Shown here piece by piece: positions 8,171 through 16,013 of a stretch of DNA of 33,428 bases. Positions within the stretch are counted from its first letter, which is position 1, and every line of letters starts with the position of its first letter. This stretch comes from Pseudomonas entomophila (GTDB taxonomy: Bacteria; Pseudomonadota; Gammaproteobacteria; Pseudomonadales; Pseudomonadaceae). The position numbers and the translations under genes were made by a program. Below the pieces are notes generated by a model that was not told the origin of the DNA, made no database searches, and saw only the letters and a program-made list of their open reading frames with translations. The stretch covers positions 1 to 33,428 of the forward strand of contig NZ_JARPQB010000056.1 of assembly GCF_029478665.1 (NCBI RefSeq). Direction: 5' to 3'.

Positions 8171-8906
8171 GTCGCGTTTGCAGGGGTTGTGCGAGGAGGG
8201 GTACACCTTGATTCCCGGTGTGCTGGCGCCGCTGCACATCGCGCTGCTGCGCTGTGCCATCGACGATCTGCAACCGTTCCACTGGGACTACCAGGGGCTG
8301 CTGGAACACTACAAGTGTGTCTTCAACCGCGATCCGTTGTGGTTGCCGTTTCTCGACCTGCCGCCGTTGATCGAGCTTGCCGAAGCCGCGCTGGGCGCCG
8401 ACTGTCACGTGATTGGCCAGACGGCATGGCGCAGCCATCCAGGCTACCCTGGCATGGGGCTGCACCTGGATCATCTACCCATGGAACTGCCCGAGTGGCT
8501 GAGCAGCCTGCAAAGGTTTACCCAGCCCATGCACATACTCACCGCGCAACTTTATCTCTGCGATATCGACCAGCCGCTGGGGCCGACCTTGGTTGTGCCC
8601 GGCAGCCATCATGCAGGCCGCCCGCCCAGGCAGGGCGAGGACGGCTGGCAGGGGCAGGGCGCCGTGCCCATCCTGTGCAAAGCCGGTGACGCGCTGGTCT
8701 TTCGCAGCGATTGCTGGCACGCCGGTGGCGCCAACCGCAGCAACGGGCAAATCCGCGACATGCTCCAGGTGCACTATGGCCGGCGGATGGTGGCGCAGAA
8801 GTTCTCCCCCTATCTCGACTGGCAGTTCAATCCCCAAGTGCTGGCGGCGGCCACGCCAAGGCAACGCAGGTTGCTGGGCGAGCATGTGGAGTCGGAATAC
8901 GATTGA
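8160..8906 (+). CDS. Phytanoyl-CoA dioxygenase (PhyH)-family protein
   Basis: A 248-aa Fe(II)/2-oxoglutarate-dependent dioxygenase-like protein. The metal triad is visible: HxD in GLHLDHLP (His102, Asp104) and the distal His187 in SDCWHAGGANRS. Candidate 2-oxoglutarate-anchoring arginines are in the following NRSNGQIRDML, and GPTLVVPGSHH is the usual PhyH strand-turn before the distal histidine. The substrate cannot be told: bacterial PhyH proteins hydroxylate amino acids, lipids and secondary metabolites. It sits alone between a small exported protein and pagL. Its start is unusual because the ribosome site belongs to a REP. Confidence 0.8.
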   Translation: MSTESRLQGLCEEGYTLIPGVLAPLHIALLRCAIDDLQPFHWDYQGLLEHYKCVFNRDPLWLPFLDLPPLIELAEAALGADCHVIGQTAWRSHPGYPGMGLHLDHLPMELPEWLSSLQRFTQPMHILTAQLYLCDIDQPLGPTLVVPGSHHAGRPPRQGEDGWQGQGAVPILCKAGDALVFRSDCWHAGGANRSNGQIRDMLQVHYGRRMVAQKFSPYLDWQFNPQVLAAATPRQRRLLGEHVESEYD

Positions 8907-8963
8907 GCGGGCGAATGGGACGGACTGTCCTTCTCCAATAGTGGCAAAACACTTCAACTTTGA

Positions 8964-8982
8964 GATTATTCAGACAATAATC
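8964..8982. promoter_or_regulatory. Inverted repeat in the pagL upstream region
   Basis: GATTATT-cagac-AATAATC, a perfect 7-bp inverted repeat in an AT-rich stretch about 135 bp ahead of pagL, which stands out in GC-rich surroundings. It is a candidate operator or promoter element for pagL. The rest of 8907-9115 shows nothing further. Confidence 0.35.
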
Positions 8983-9115
8983 AAAAAATTATTACCACTT
9001 GTGACCCGGTGGGGTGCGTCGGGTCGCACGTGCACAACGAGGGGCTGAAGCTCCCGCTTTCCGCAGGCCAGGAAAACAGAGGCCTGAATGTGAAGACCAT
9101 CAGGAGAAGTCATTG

Positions 9116-9637
9116 ATGAAAACCCGTCTCGCCGCTTCCTTGGCCGCCGCCGTGCTGGCTTTCGCCGGGGCCAGCCTGGCCCAGGCCGCGCAGGTTTCCG
9201 GTGCCGTTGGGGCTACTGGCCAGGGCGACATGACCTACCGCATCGGCCTGTCGTTCGACTGGGACACCCAGTGGCTTGAAAGCAGCACCGGCCACCTGAC
9301 CGGTTACTGGGACGCGGCGTACACCTACTGGGAAGGGGGGGATGCCAGCGGTGCTCATTCGCTGTCGCTGAGCCCTGTGTTCGTCTACGAGTTCAGCGGT
9401 TTCACCTACACCCCATTCATCGAGGCCGGCATCGGCCTGGCGGCATTTTCCAAGACCGATGTGGGCGACCAGCGCCTGGGCTCGTCGGTCAACTTCGAAG
9501 ACCGTATCGGCTTTGGCCTGAAACTGCCGGCCGACCAGAAGATCGGTCTGCGCGCAATGCATTACTCCAACGCCGGCCTCAAGCAGCCGAACGACGGCAT
9601 CGAGTCGTACTCGCTGTTCTACAGCAAGGCCTTCTGA
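9116..9637 (+). CDS. pagL: Lipid A 3-O-deacylase PagL
   Basis: A 173-aa outer-membrane beta-barrel enzyme that removes the 3-O acyl chain from lipid A. The signal peptide spans residues 1-22 (LAASLAAAVLAFAGASLAQA). The catalytic triad is readable near the C-terminus: His149 and Ser151 in AMHYSNAG and Glu163 in DGIESYSLFY, the same H-x-S and 14-residue His-to-Glu spacing as the His126/Ser128/Glu140 triad known for P. aeruginosa PagL. The protein ends in an aromatic residue (SKAF) as outer-membrane barrels do. ATG 9116 follows AGGAG at nine bases. It is convergent with the Usp gene, with a REP pair between them. Confidence 0.92.
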   Translation: MKTRLAASLAAAVLAFAGASLAQAAQVSGAVGATGQGDMTYRIGLSFDWDTQWLESSTGHLTGYWDAAYTYWEGGDASGAHSLSLSPVFVYEFSGFTYTPFIEAGIGLAAFSKTDVGDQRLGSSVNFEDRIGFGLKLPADQKIGLRAMHYSNAGLKQPNDGIESYSLFYSKAF

Positions 9638-9651
9638 ACCCGCACCTGACC

Positions 9652-9717
9652 CTGTAGGAGCCAGCCTCGCTGGCGAACCGGGCCACCGCGGTTCGCCAGC
9701 AAGGCTGGCGCCTACAG
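9652..9717. repeat. REP pair (REPIN) between pagL and the Usp gene
   Basis: CTGTAGGAGCCAGCCTCGCTGGCGA and, inverted, TTCGCCAGC-AAGGCTGGCGCCTACAG. This is a symmetric large hairpin in a convergent gap and a likely bidirectional transcript end. Confidence 0.85.
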
Positions 9718-9730
9718 AGGTGCGGTTGCG

Positions 9731-10621
9731 TCAGCGCGTGGCCTTGATCGCCAGCACGTTGCACAGCGGGTGCTCGAGCACATGCGCCGTAGTACCTCCG
9801 AGGAACGTCTGCATCGCGTCGTGCCGGTGATTGCCCATGACGATCACATCCACCCGGCTCTGGGCGATGTAATGGGCGATCGCCTTGATTGCAGGCCCTT
9901 CGAGAAAGTGCCGGCGCTCCAATGCAATTTCATGATGATCCCCCAGGCGGTTGAAGGCCGCCCGCTGGGCCACGCGCACGCTGCTGTCGAAGCCGGGCAT
10001 GGTCACCGTGCCGGCACCGAAGTCGGCGATATGGGTCCTGGCCGCGTCGCAGACGTGCAGCAGGTGCAGCTCGGCGTTGCATTGCAGGGCCAGGGCATGG
10101 GCGCTGTGGATCACCTGTTGGTCCAGGTGTTCGCCGGCGCCATGGCTGTTGAGGTCGACCGCGGCGGCGACCTGGCGCGGCAGGGGCAGGCGGATATCGC
10201 TGACCAGGTGCACGGCCACCGGGCTGTCCTTGAGCAGTTGCCAGTCCAGGGGTGTGACCAGCAGGCGCTTGAGCACCGGTTCGTGCTGCACGTCCTTGAC
10301 CAGCAGGTCGCAGCCCAGGCGTTCGATCTGCTCGATGACACTGCTCAGTGGGTCGCGGGTCAGCAGCAATTCGGTCGAGACATCCAGCCCGCTGTCGCGC
10401 AGTTGCTCCGCCGCGTCCGCCAGCCACTGGCGGTTGTCGTCGAGCAGGCGTTCACGCTCGCGGCTGTCGCCCATCAGGCCGAAGGTATCGACATCGTCGA
10501 CGAAGATATTGATATCCAGCAGCGCGCCGCTGGATTCGGCCAGCGCCGCGGCCCGTTGCAGGGCAGGGCTGTAGCGCATCTGCGGGCCGAGCATGACGAA
10601 CAACCGCTTGAACTGGCTCAT
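9731..10621 (-). CDS. Tandem-domain universal stress protein (UspE-like)
   Basis: A 296-aa cytoplasmic protein with two Usp domains (about 1-145 and 150-296), as in UspE. The N-terminus FKRLFVMLGPQ opens the first fold. The second ends with VIVMGNHRHDAMQTFLGGTT then AHVLEHPLCNVLAIK, the place of the ATP-binding G-x2-G-x9-G(S/T) motif in degenerate form. ATG 10621 is chosen because GGAGGTG precedes it and the sequence matches the Usp start; the frame is open further upstream without a ribosome site. Usp proteins help survival in stationary phase or stress; the exact role here is unknown. Confidence 0.87.
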   Translation of the reverse strand: MSQFKRLFVMLGPQMRYSPALQRAAALAESSGALLDINIFVDDVDTFGLMGDSRERERLLDDNRQWLADAAEQLRDSGLDVSTELLLTRDPLSSVIEQIERLGCDLLVKDVQHEPVLKRLLVTPLDWQLLKDSPVAVHLVSDIRLPLPRQVAAAVDLNSHGAGEHLDQQVIHSAHALALQCNAELHLLHVCDAARTHIADFGAGTVTMPGFDSSVRVAQRAAFNRLGDHHEIALERRHFLEGPAIKAIAHYIAQSRVDVIVMGNHRHDAMQTFLGGTTAHVLEHPLCNVLAIKATR

Positions 10622-10752
10622 CGCACACCTCCACGTGTGGCAGCCCCCCGTTCTTGCCTGGTCTGTCTGGCCTTGGCCGTGCGTTGCGGCCAGGGTGTCG
10701 TCCATTGAGTCTAGTCGGGTGCGGCGGGCAAGGCAGGCCCCCACCGAACAAG

Positions 10753-10780
10753 GTAGGAGCCAGCCTTGCCGGCGAACCGG
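10753..10780. repeat. REP element at the 3' end of the acyl-CoA dehydrogenase gene
   Basis: GTAGGAGCCAGCCTTGCCGG then CGAACCGG. It begins one base beyond the dehydrogenase stop codon. Confidence 0.7.
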
Positions 10781-10781
10781 C

Positions 10782-11933
10782 TCACAGCGGGTAGTGTTTC
10801 AACTCCCGCGCGATCAGCATGCGCTGGATTTCGCTGGAACCTTCGTAGATCTGGGTGATTCGCGCATCCCGGTAGTATTTCTCCACCGGGTAGTCTTCCA
10901 GGTACCCATACCCCCCATGCACCTGGATGGCCATGGAGCACACCCGCTCGGCCATCTCCGAAGCGAACAGCTTGGCCTGCGAGGCCTCCGACAGGCACGG
11001 CTTGCCCGCCGTGCGCAGGCGCGCGGCATGCAGGATCAACAACCGCGCGGCATTGACCTGCACCTGCATATCGGCCAGCAGGTTGGCGATGCTCTGGTGT
11101 TCGTTGATGGGTTTGCCGAACTGGATGCGGTCACGGGAATAGACCAATGCCGCCTCGAACGCTGCGCGGGCGATGCCCAGGGCCTGGGCGGCGATACCGA
11201 TGCGCCCGCCCTCGAGGTTGGACAGGGCGATGGCCAGGCCCTTGCCGCGCTCGCCAAGCAGGTTGGCGGCCGGGATGCGGCAGTTGTCCAGCGTCACGGC
11301 GCAGGTATCGGAGGCGCGAATCCCCATCTTGTGCTCGCTGCGGTCGACCTTGAAGCCCGGGTTGTCGGTGGGCACGAGAAACGCCGACAGGCCTTTCTTG
11401 CCCAGATCCGGGTCGGTCACGGCAAACACGATGGCCAGCTTGGCCCGGCGCGCATTGCTGACGAACTGCTTGGCGCCATTGATCAGCCACTGGCCATCGA
11501 CCAGCTCGGCGCGGGTACGCAGGTTGTGCGCCTCGGAGCCGGCCTGGGGCTCGGTCAGGCAGAAGCAACCGATCACCTCGCCAGTGGCCAGCCTGGGTAG
11601 CCAGGCCTGTTGCTGCTCCGGCGTGCCGTAGGCCAGCAGCGGCCCGCAGCCCACCGAGTTGTGGATGCTCATCAGCGCGCCGATGGCGCCGTCACCGGCG
11701 GAAATCTCCTCGACCGCCAGGGCATAGGCCACGTAGTCGGTGTAGCTGCCGCCGAACTGCTCCGGCGCGACCATGCCGAGCAAGCCCAGCTCGCCCATCT
11801 TGCGCACCACCTCGTCGTCGATCCAGCCGGCCTTCTCCCAGGCCTGGGCATGGGGCGCGATCTCGCCACGGGCGAAGTCCCGGGCCATGTCGCGGATCAT
11901 GATCTGCTCTTCGCTCAGTTCAAGGTCTTGCAT
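10782..11933 (-). CDS. Acyl-CoA dehydrogenase, short/branched-chain type
   Basis: A 383-aa FAD enzyme that introduces the alpha-beta double bond into an acyl-CoA. CFCLTEPQAGSEAHNLRTRA is the flavin/substrate loop and ITQIYEGSSEIQRMLIAR carries the catalytic base Glu364, in the position used by short/medium and isobutyryl-type dehydrogenases. QVHGGYGYLEDYPVEK is the C-terminal flavin signature. It starts 16 nt after the stop of the HIBCH-type gene, with GGGAG eight bases upstream, so the two form an operon. Pairing with a 3-hydroxyisobutyryl-CoA hydrolase points to isobutyryl-CoA (valine pathway); 2-methylbutyryl-CoA remains possible. Confidence 0.9.
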   Translation of the reverse strand: MQDLELSEEQIMIRDMARDFARGEIAPHAQAWEKAGWIDDEVVRKMGELGLLGMVAPEQFGGSYTDYVAYALAVEEISAGDGAIGALMSIHNSVGCGPLLAYGTPEQQQAWLPRLATGEVIGCFCLTEPQAGSEAHNLRTRAELVDGQWLINGAKQFVSNARRAKLAIVFAVTDPDLGKKGLSAFLVPTDNPGFKVDRSEHKMGIRASDTCAVTLDNCRIPAANLLGERGKGLAIALSNLEGGRIGIAAQALGIARAAFEAALVYSRDRIQFGKPINEHQSIANLLADMQVQVNAARLLILHAARLRTAGKPCLSEASQAKLFASEMAERVCSMAIQVHGGYGYLEDYPVEKYYRDARITQIYEGSSEIQRMLIARELKHYPL

Positions 11934-11949
11934 CTGTGTACTCCCGGGC

Positions 11950-13020
11950 TCACAGGCCTTCGAAGAATTGGTCGACGTGCTGGGCTGTCAGGCCTGCCAG
12001 GGTGGGCGGGTTCCAGCGCGGCTGCTTGTCCTTGTCGATGATCAGGGCGCGTACGCCTTCGATGATATCGCCGTATTCGAACCACTGGCGGTCGATGTGC
12101 AGTTCCATGGCGAAGCAGTCTTCCAGCGCCAGGTGGCGGCCGCGGCGCAGCAGTTGCAGGGTCACGGCCATGGCCAGCGGCGAGCGGGTTTCCAGCAGGT
12201 CGGCGGTAGCCAGCGCCCATTGGCGGCTGTCGCCGATGGCCACGGCGCGCAGTTGCTCGAGGATGCTGTTCAGGTCGGGCAGGGCGAAGAAGTGATCGAT
12301 CACCGGGCGCAGTTTCGCCAGTGGCGCTTCTTCCAGCGACTGGGTACCCAGGCTGGCCAGCAAGCCTTGCAGATCCTTGCGCGGGTTGGCGCCGAAGGTC
12401 AGGCGATCGAGCCCGTCATCCAGGGCCGTGAGTTTTTCACTGTCCAGGTACCAGTCCGCCAGGCCGCAGTAGAGGGCATCGGCGGCTTTGACCTGGCTGC
12501 CGCTGACACCGAGGTAGATACCCAGTTCGCCCGGCACGCGGGAGAGGAAGTAGCTGCCGCCGACATCCGGAAAGTAACCGATGCCCACTTCGGGCATGCC
12601 CAGCCGGCTGCGCTCGGTGACGATGCGCAGGTCGCAGCCCTGGGCCAGGCCCATGCCACCGCCGAGGGTGAAGCCGTCCATCAGCACCAGCACCGGCTTG
12701 AGGTAACGGTGGAGGCACAGGTCGAGGGCGTATTCTTCTTCGAAGAAGTCATGGTGCAGGGTGTCGCCAGCCTTGTAGCTGTCGTGCAGCGAGCGGATGT
12801 CGCCGCCGGCGCAGAAGCCCTTGGGGCCCTCGCCGCGCAGCATCACCGCCTGCACGTGTGGGTCCTGGGCCCAGCGGTCGAGGTGCTGGCGCAGGCTGCG
12901 GACCATGTCGAGGGTCAGGGCGTTGAGGCCGGCGGGGCGGTTCAGCGTGAGGTGGCCGATGTGATTGCGGACCTCGGCCAGTACATGATCCGTTGCCGAG
13001 GGTTGAGCGTGCGCGGTCAT
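11950..13020 (-). CDS. Enoyl-CoA hydratase/isomerase family, 3-hydroxyisobutyryl-CoA hydrolase type
   Basis: A 356-aa crotonase-fold protein, longer than ordinary enoyl-CoA hydratases (about 260) and the length of bacterial HIBCH. The oxyanion-hole segments are GFCAGGDIRSL and GFTLGGGMGLAQGCDLRIV. MPEVGIGYFPDVGGSYFLSR and the C-terminal EGVRALIIDKDKQPRWNPP are specific to the HIBCH group. It most likely hydrolyses 3-hydroxyisobutyryl-CoA, or acts as a hydratase on the product of the adjacent dehydrogenase. ATG 13020 is preceded by AGGGAGA. The remaining valine genes (mmsA, mmsB) are not in the window. Confidence 0.87.
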   Translation of the reverse strand: MTAHAQPSATDHVLAEVRNHIGHLTLNRPAGLNALTLDMVRSLRQHLDRWAQDPHVQAVMLRGEGPKGFCAGGDIRSLHDSYKAGDTLHHDFFEEEYALDLCLHRYLKPVLVLMDGFTLGGGMGLAQGCDLRIVTERSRLGMPEVGIGYFPDVGGSYFLSRVPGELGIYLGVSGSQVKAADALYCGLADWYLDSEKLTALDDGLDRLTFGANPRKDLQGLLASLGTQSLEEAPLAKLRPVIDHFFALPDLNSILEQLRAVAIGDSRQWALATADLLETRSPLAMAVTLQLLRRGRHLALEDCFAMELHIDRQWFEYGDIIEGVRALIIDKDKQPRWNPPTLAGLTAQHVDQFFEGL

Positions 13021-13105
13021 CGCGGTCTCCCTGCTTTGTTATTGATTTTCCAAGTGAAGTCCTGGAATGCGCGGGCGGGTCGCTGGATCCTGTCATGCAA
13101 ATTTG

Positions 13106-13142
13106 CCCTGCACAATTGGTAAATCTGCAGGGTCACCCTGCA
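13106..13142. promoter_or_regulatory. Cluster of CCCTGCA half-sites upstream of the HIBCH operon
   Basis: CCCTGCA occurs at 13106-13112, inverted (TGCAGGG) at 13126-13132 and again at 13136-13142. The last two form the 17-bp near-perfect palindrome TGCAGGGTCACCCTGCA. It lies about 86-122 bp ahead of the HIBCH start and is a good candidate operator. A T-run follows on the plus strand, so a terminator reading is the alternative. Confidence 0.45.
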
Positions 13143-13200
13143 TTTTTATCGCTTCGCGCGTTCCTGGCCTGTCGCGGTCACTGTAGCAATTCCACGTCCC

Positions 13201-13321
13201 CCTGTAGGAGCGGCCTTGCGCCGCGAAAGGGCTGCGCAGCGGCCCCAGGATATCAATGCTGTTGCGAAGAATGCCGGGGCCGCTCTGCGGCCCCTTCGCG
13301 GCACAAGGCCGCTCCTACAGG
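13201..13321. repeat. Large REP pair (REPIN)
   Basis: CCTGTAGGAGCGGCCTTGCG and its inverse CACAAGGCCGCTCCTACAGG enclose inner inverted arms (CAGCGGCCCC / GGGGCCGCTC). The 120-bp element fills most of the gap between the HIBCH operon and the LuxR-type gene. The rest of 13021-13430 shows only the half-site cluster above. Confidence 0.85.
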
Positions 13322-13430
13322 TTCTGCGATAGCAGTCCACCTTCTGGCGCTCACTCCGAAGGGTGATAGCCGCTCCTGCGTCCCCATGAAACAATCCCGC
13401 CCAGCACTCACCCTGGCGGGGACGACAATA

Positions 13431-14279
13431 ATGAGCAACGCCCAGCTGAATTCACCTGACTGGTACGCCCGCATGGCCTGCGTGGTCGATGCCATCGGCA
13501 CGCCCGGTTTCGTCGAGGCGCTGTTCGCCGCGCTCAACCGGTTGGCGCCGTGCCAGGCGATCACGGTGTTCCTCTATCCGCGCAAGGGCCTGCCGTCGGC
13601 GCTGTTCGCCAAGGACGAGGACGGCCCCTGGCTGCCCGAGGGCAATGTGCAGAAGTACCTGGAAGGCTACTACCTGCTGTGCCCGTTCTACCGCGCCTGC
13701 ATGGACGGCGTGGCTGCAGGCTGCTATCGCTTGAGCGATGTCGCGCCCGACCACTTCACGCGCAGCGAGTACTACACCGCGTTCTATCGCCATGCTCACC
13801 TGGAAGATGAACTCAACTACCTGGTGCCGCTGGATGAGCAACTGTCCATCGCCGTGGCCCTGGGCAGCACGCGGCGCCTGGCCAGTCGCCAGGTGGCCGA
13901 GCTCAAGTGCATCGCCCCTTGGGTGGCGGCGGTGGTGCGCCGGCACTGGCGGCACCTGGACGCCGAAGCTCAGGGCGGGCGCTTCGAGAGCGCGCTGGGG
14001 CGGCAGATCAACGCGGCGCTGAACAATTTCGGTTCGACACTGCTCACCGAGCGTGAGTGCCATATCGCCCAGCACCTGCTGCGCGGCCATTCCACGCGTT
14101 CACTGGCCGAGCGCCTGGGCATCAGCGAAGACACCGTCAAGACCCACCGCAAGAACCTCTACGCCAAGCTCGACATCGCCACCCAGGCCGAGCTGTTCTC
14201 ACTGTTCATCGCCTCGCTGGCCCAGGCCCAGGAAGGCCTGAGCAAGGACCCGCTGGAAAGCTACCTGCGACGGCGCTGA
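13431..14279 (+). CDS. LuxR-family regulator (first of two paralogues)
   Basis: A 282-aa regulator with an N-terminal sensing region (about 1-190, no TM segment) and a C-terminal GerE/LuxR helix-turn-helix (about 203-265: LTERECHIAQHLLRGHSTRS, then LGISEDTVKTHRKNLYAKLD). ATG 13431 is chosen because GGGGAC precedes it; an in-frame ATG at 13386 has no ribosome site. Its N-terminal half shares a pattern with the second LuxR gene at 16014-16805 (FLYPRKGLP / MLYPREGLP; LCPFYRAC / LDPFYQAC; RSEYY and HLEDE / VLEDE), so the two are paralogues. It precedes, in the same direction, the 63-codon ORF and the aminotransferase it probably controls. Confidence 0.88.
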   Translation: MSNAQLNSPDWYARMACVVDAIGTPGFVEALFAALNRLAPCQAITVFLYPRKGLPSALFAKDEDGPWLPEGNVQKYLEGYYLLCPFYRACMDGVAAGCYRLSDVAPDHFTRSEYYTAFYRHAHLEDELNYLVPLDEQLSIAVALGSTRRLASRQVAELKCIAPWVAAVVRRHWRHLDAEAQGGRFESALGRQINAALNNFGSTLLTERECHIAQHLLRGHSTRSLAERLGISEDTVKTHRKNLYAKLDIATQAELFSLFIASLAQAQEGLSKDPLESYLRRR

Positions 14280-14346
14280 ACCACCGCTTCACCTCATCCG
14301 GATAACGACAATCACCGGCCCATGCGTGGCCGGAGGGGAGACCTGC

Positions 14347-14538
14347 GTGCATACGAAAAGCGATTGGCAGCAGCGCGCTGCACGGCAACGCTTCATCACC
14401 ACCGCGTTGATCGACGGGCGCCCGGTCGCGGCCATCGACCCGGCGACCAACCAGTGCGTGGCCGACGTCGCCGCCTGCTCCGACAGCGAGCTCGACAAGT
14501 ACACCCAGCTCAAGATCACCTGGATCGAGCTGCGCTGA
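14347..14538 (+). CDS. 63-aa protein resembling the N-terminus of a PuuC/KauB aldehyde dehydrogenase (remnant)
   Basis: GTG 14347 follows GGAGGGGAG by six bases and opens 63 codons ending 22 bases before the aminotransferase. The product begins like gamma-glutamyl-aminobutyraldehyde / betaine-aldehyde-type dehydrogenases: DWQQRAARQRF, then ALIDGR, then DPATNQCVADVAACSDSELD, recalling (A/F)I-GR...P--G--LA-VA-CD-AD in PuuC/KauB. It lacks the ten or so residues usually between IDGR and the P-x-G motif and ends with an unrelated tail (YTQLKITWIELR), with no NAD-binding or catalytic part. It looks like the preserved head of a lost dehydrogenase gene. The good ribosome site suggests it is still translated; a new small function is possible. 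Confidence 0.6.
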   Translation: MHTKSDWQQRAARQRFITTALIDGRPVAAIDPATNQCVADVAACSDSELDKYTQLKITWIELR

Positions 14539-14560
14539 TCTTCACCCTAGGAGAACAACC

Positions 14561-15943
14561 ATGAACGCACCTGTCTCGCCCAAGCGCGAAACCCGCGATT
14601 ACCAGGCCAGCGATGCCGCCCACCACATCCACGCCTTCCTCGACCAGAAGGCGCTCAATGCCGAGGGCCCAAGGGTCATCACCCGAGGTGAAGGCCTGTA
14701 CCTGTGGGACAACGATGGCCGCCGCTACCTGGACGGCATGTCCGGCCTGTGGTGCACCCAGCTCGGCTACGGCCGCAAGGACCTGACCGCCGCCGCCGTC
14801 GCGCAGATGGACCAGCTGGCCTACTACAACCTGTTCTTCCACACCACCCACCCGGCGGTGATCGAGCTCTCCGAGCTGCTGTTCAGCCTGCTGCCGGGGC
14901 ACTACAGCCACGCGATCTACACCAACTCCGGCTCCGAGGCCAACGAGGTGCTGATCCGTACCGTGCGCCGCTACTGGCAGGTGGTCGGGCAGGCGCAGAA
15001 GAAAATCATGATCGGCCGCTGGAACGGTTACCACGGCTCGACCCTGGCGGCCACGGCGCTGGGCGGCATGAAGTTCATGCACGAGATGGGTGGGCTGATT
15101 CCGGACGTCGCGCACATCGACGAGCCGTACTGGTTCGCCGAGGGCGGTGCACTGACACCGGCCGAGTTCGGCCGCCGTTGCGCGCTGCAACTGGAGGAGA
15201 AGATCCTCGAACTGGGCGCCGAGAATGTCGCCGGCTTCATCGCCGAGCCGTTCCAGGGCGCCGGTGGCATGATCTTCCCACCCGAAAGCTACTGGCCCGA
15301 GATCCAGCGCATCTGCCGCCAGTACGACGTGCTGCTGTGCGCCGACGAGGTGATCGGCGGCTTCGGGCGCACCGGCGAATGGTTCGCCCACCAGCACTTC
15401 GGCTTCGAGCCGGACACCCTGTCCATCGCCAAGGGCCTGACCAGCGGCTACGTGCCCATGGGCGGCCTGGTGCTGAGCAAGCGCATCGCCGAGGCGCTGG
15501 TGGAGCGGGGCGGGGTGTTCGCCCACGGCTTGACCTATTCCGGCCACCCGGTGGCGGCGGCGGTGGCCATCGCCAACCTCAAGGCGTTGCGTGACGAAGG
15601 GATCGTGCGCCAGGTCAAGGACGATACCGGGCCCTACCTGCAGCGCATCTTGCGTGAGGTGTTCGGCGATCATCCATTGATCGGAGAAGTGCAGGGCGCG
15701 GGGTTGGTGGCGGCGTTGCAGTTCGTCGAGGACAAGGCCACGCGCGGGCGTTTTGCCAACGAGAACGACCTGGCCTGGCAGTGCCGCACGTTTGGGTTCG
15801 AGGAAGGGGTGATCATTCGCTCGACCCTGGGGCGGATGATCATGGCACCCGCGCTGGTGGCCAGTCGTTCGGAGCTGGACGAGTTGGTGGAGAAGACCCG
15901 GATCGCCGTGGACCGGACGGCGCGGTTGGTGGGGAGGCGCTGA
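14561..15943 (+). CDS. Class III omega-amino acid/amine:pyruvate aminotransferase
   Basis: A 460-aa PLP enzyme of the AGAT_II/omega-transaminase group. SGSEANEVLIRTVRRYWQ contacts the PLP phosphate, RWNGYHGSTLAA carries the aromatic PLP-stacking residue, ADEVIGGFGRTGEWF holds the PLP-N aspartate, and Lys291 in SIAKGLTSGYVPMGG is the Schiff-base lysine. YGRKDLTAAAVAQMDQLAYY and the general layout are close to SpuC (putrescine:pyruvate) and beta-alanine:pyruvate enzymes. It is probably a transaminase for a terminal amine or beta-amino acid to pyruvate. It starts with AGGAGA ahead of ATG. Neighbouring permease and beta-aminopeptidase genes favour beta-alanine-like substrates, which is inference. 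Confidence 0.9.
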   Translation: MNAPVSPKRETRDYQASDAAHHIHAFLDQKALNAEGPRVITRGEGLYLWDNDGRRYLDGMSGLWCTQLGYGRKDLTAAAVAQMDQLAYYNLFFHTTHPAVIELSELLFSLLPGHYSHAIYTNSGSEANEVLIRTVRRYWQVVGQAQKKIMIGRWNGYHGSTLAATALGGMKFMHEMGGLIPDVAHIDEPYWFAEGGALTPAEFGRRCALQLEEKILELGAENVAGFIAEPFQGAGGMIFPPESYWPEIQRICRQYDVLLCADEVIGGFGRTGEWFAHQHFGFEPDTLSIAKGLTSGYVPMGGLVLSKRIAEALVERGGVFAHGLTYSGHPVAAAVAIANLKALRDEGIVRQVKDDTGPYLQRILREVFGDHPLIGEVQGAGLVAALQFVEDKATRGRFANENDLAWQCRTFGFEEGVIIRSTLGRMIMAPALVASRSELDELVEKTRIAVDRTARLVGRR

Positions 15944-15963
15944 TTCAGGGAAGAGGTCGAGGG

Positions 15964-16011
15964 CGGTTCGCCAGCGAAGCTGGCTCCTGCAGGAGCTGCT
16001 TTGCCGGCGAA
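15964..16011. repeat. REP pair between aminotransferase and LuxR-type gene
   Basis: GGTTCGCCAGC-ga-AGCTGGCTCC then TGCAGGAGCTGCTTTGCCGG and CGAAC, two REP halves between convergent genes. The GC-rich hairpins may end both transcripts. Confidence 0.7.
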
Positions 16012-16013
16012 CT

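Noticed and set aside
11773..13122. Plus-strand frame of about 450 codons across the HIBCH gene
   Set aside because: Shadow of the minus-strand HIBCH-type gene, with no motif or ribosome site.
13201..13321. Possible CRISPR or integron repeats
   Set aside because: Repeats are inverted pairs scattered at gene ends with the pseudomonad REP consensus, not evenly spaced direct repeats with spacers.
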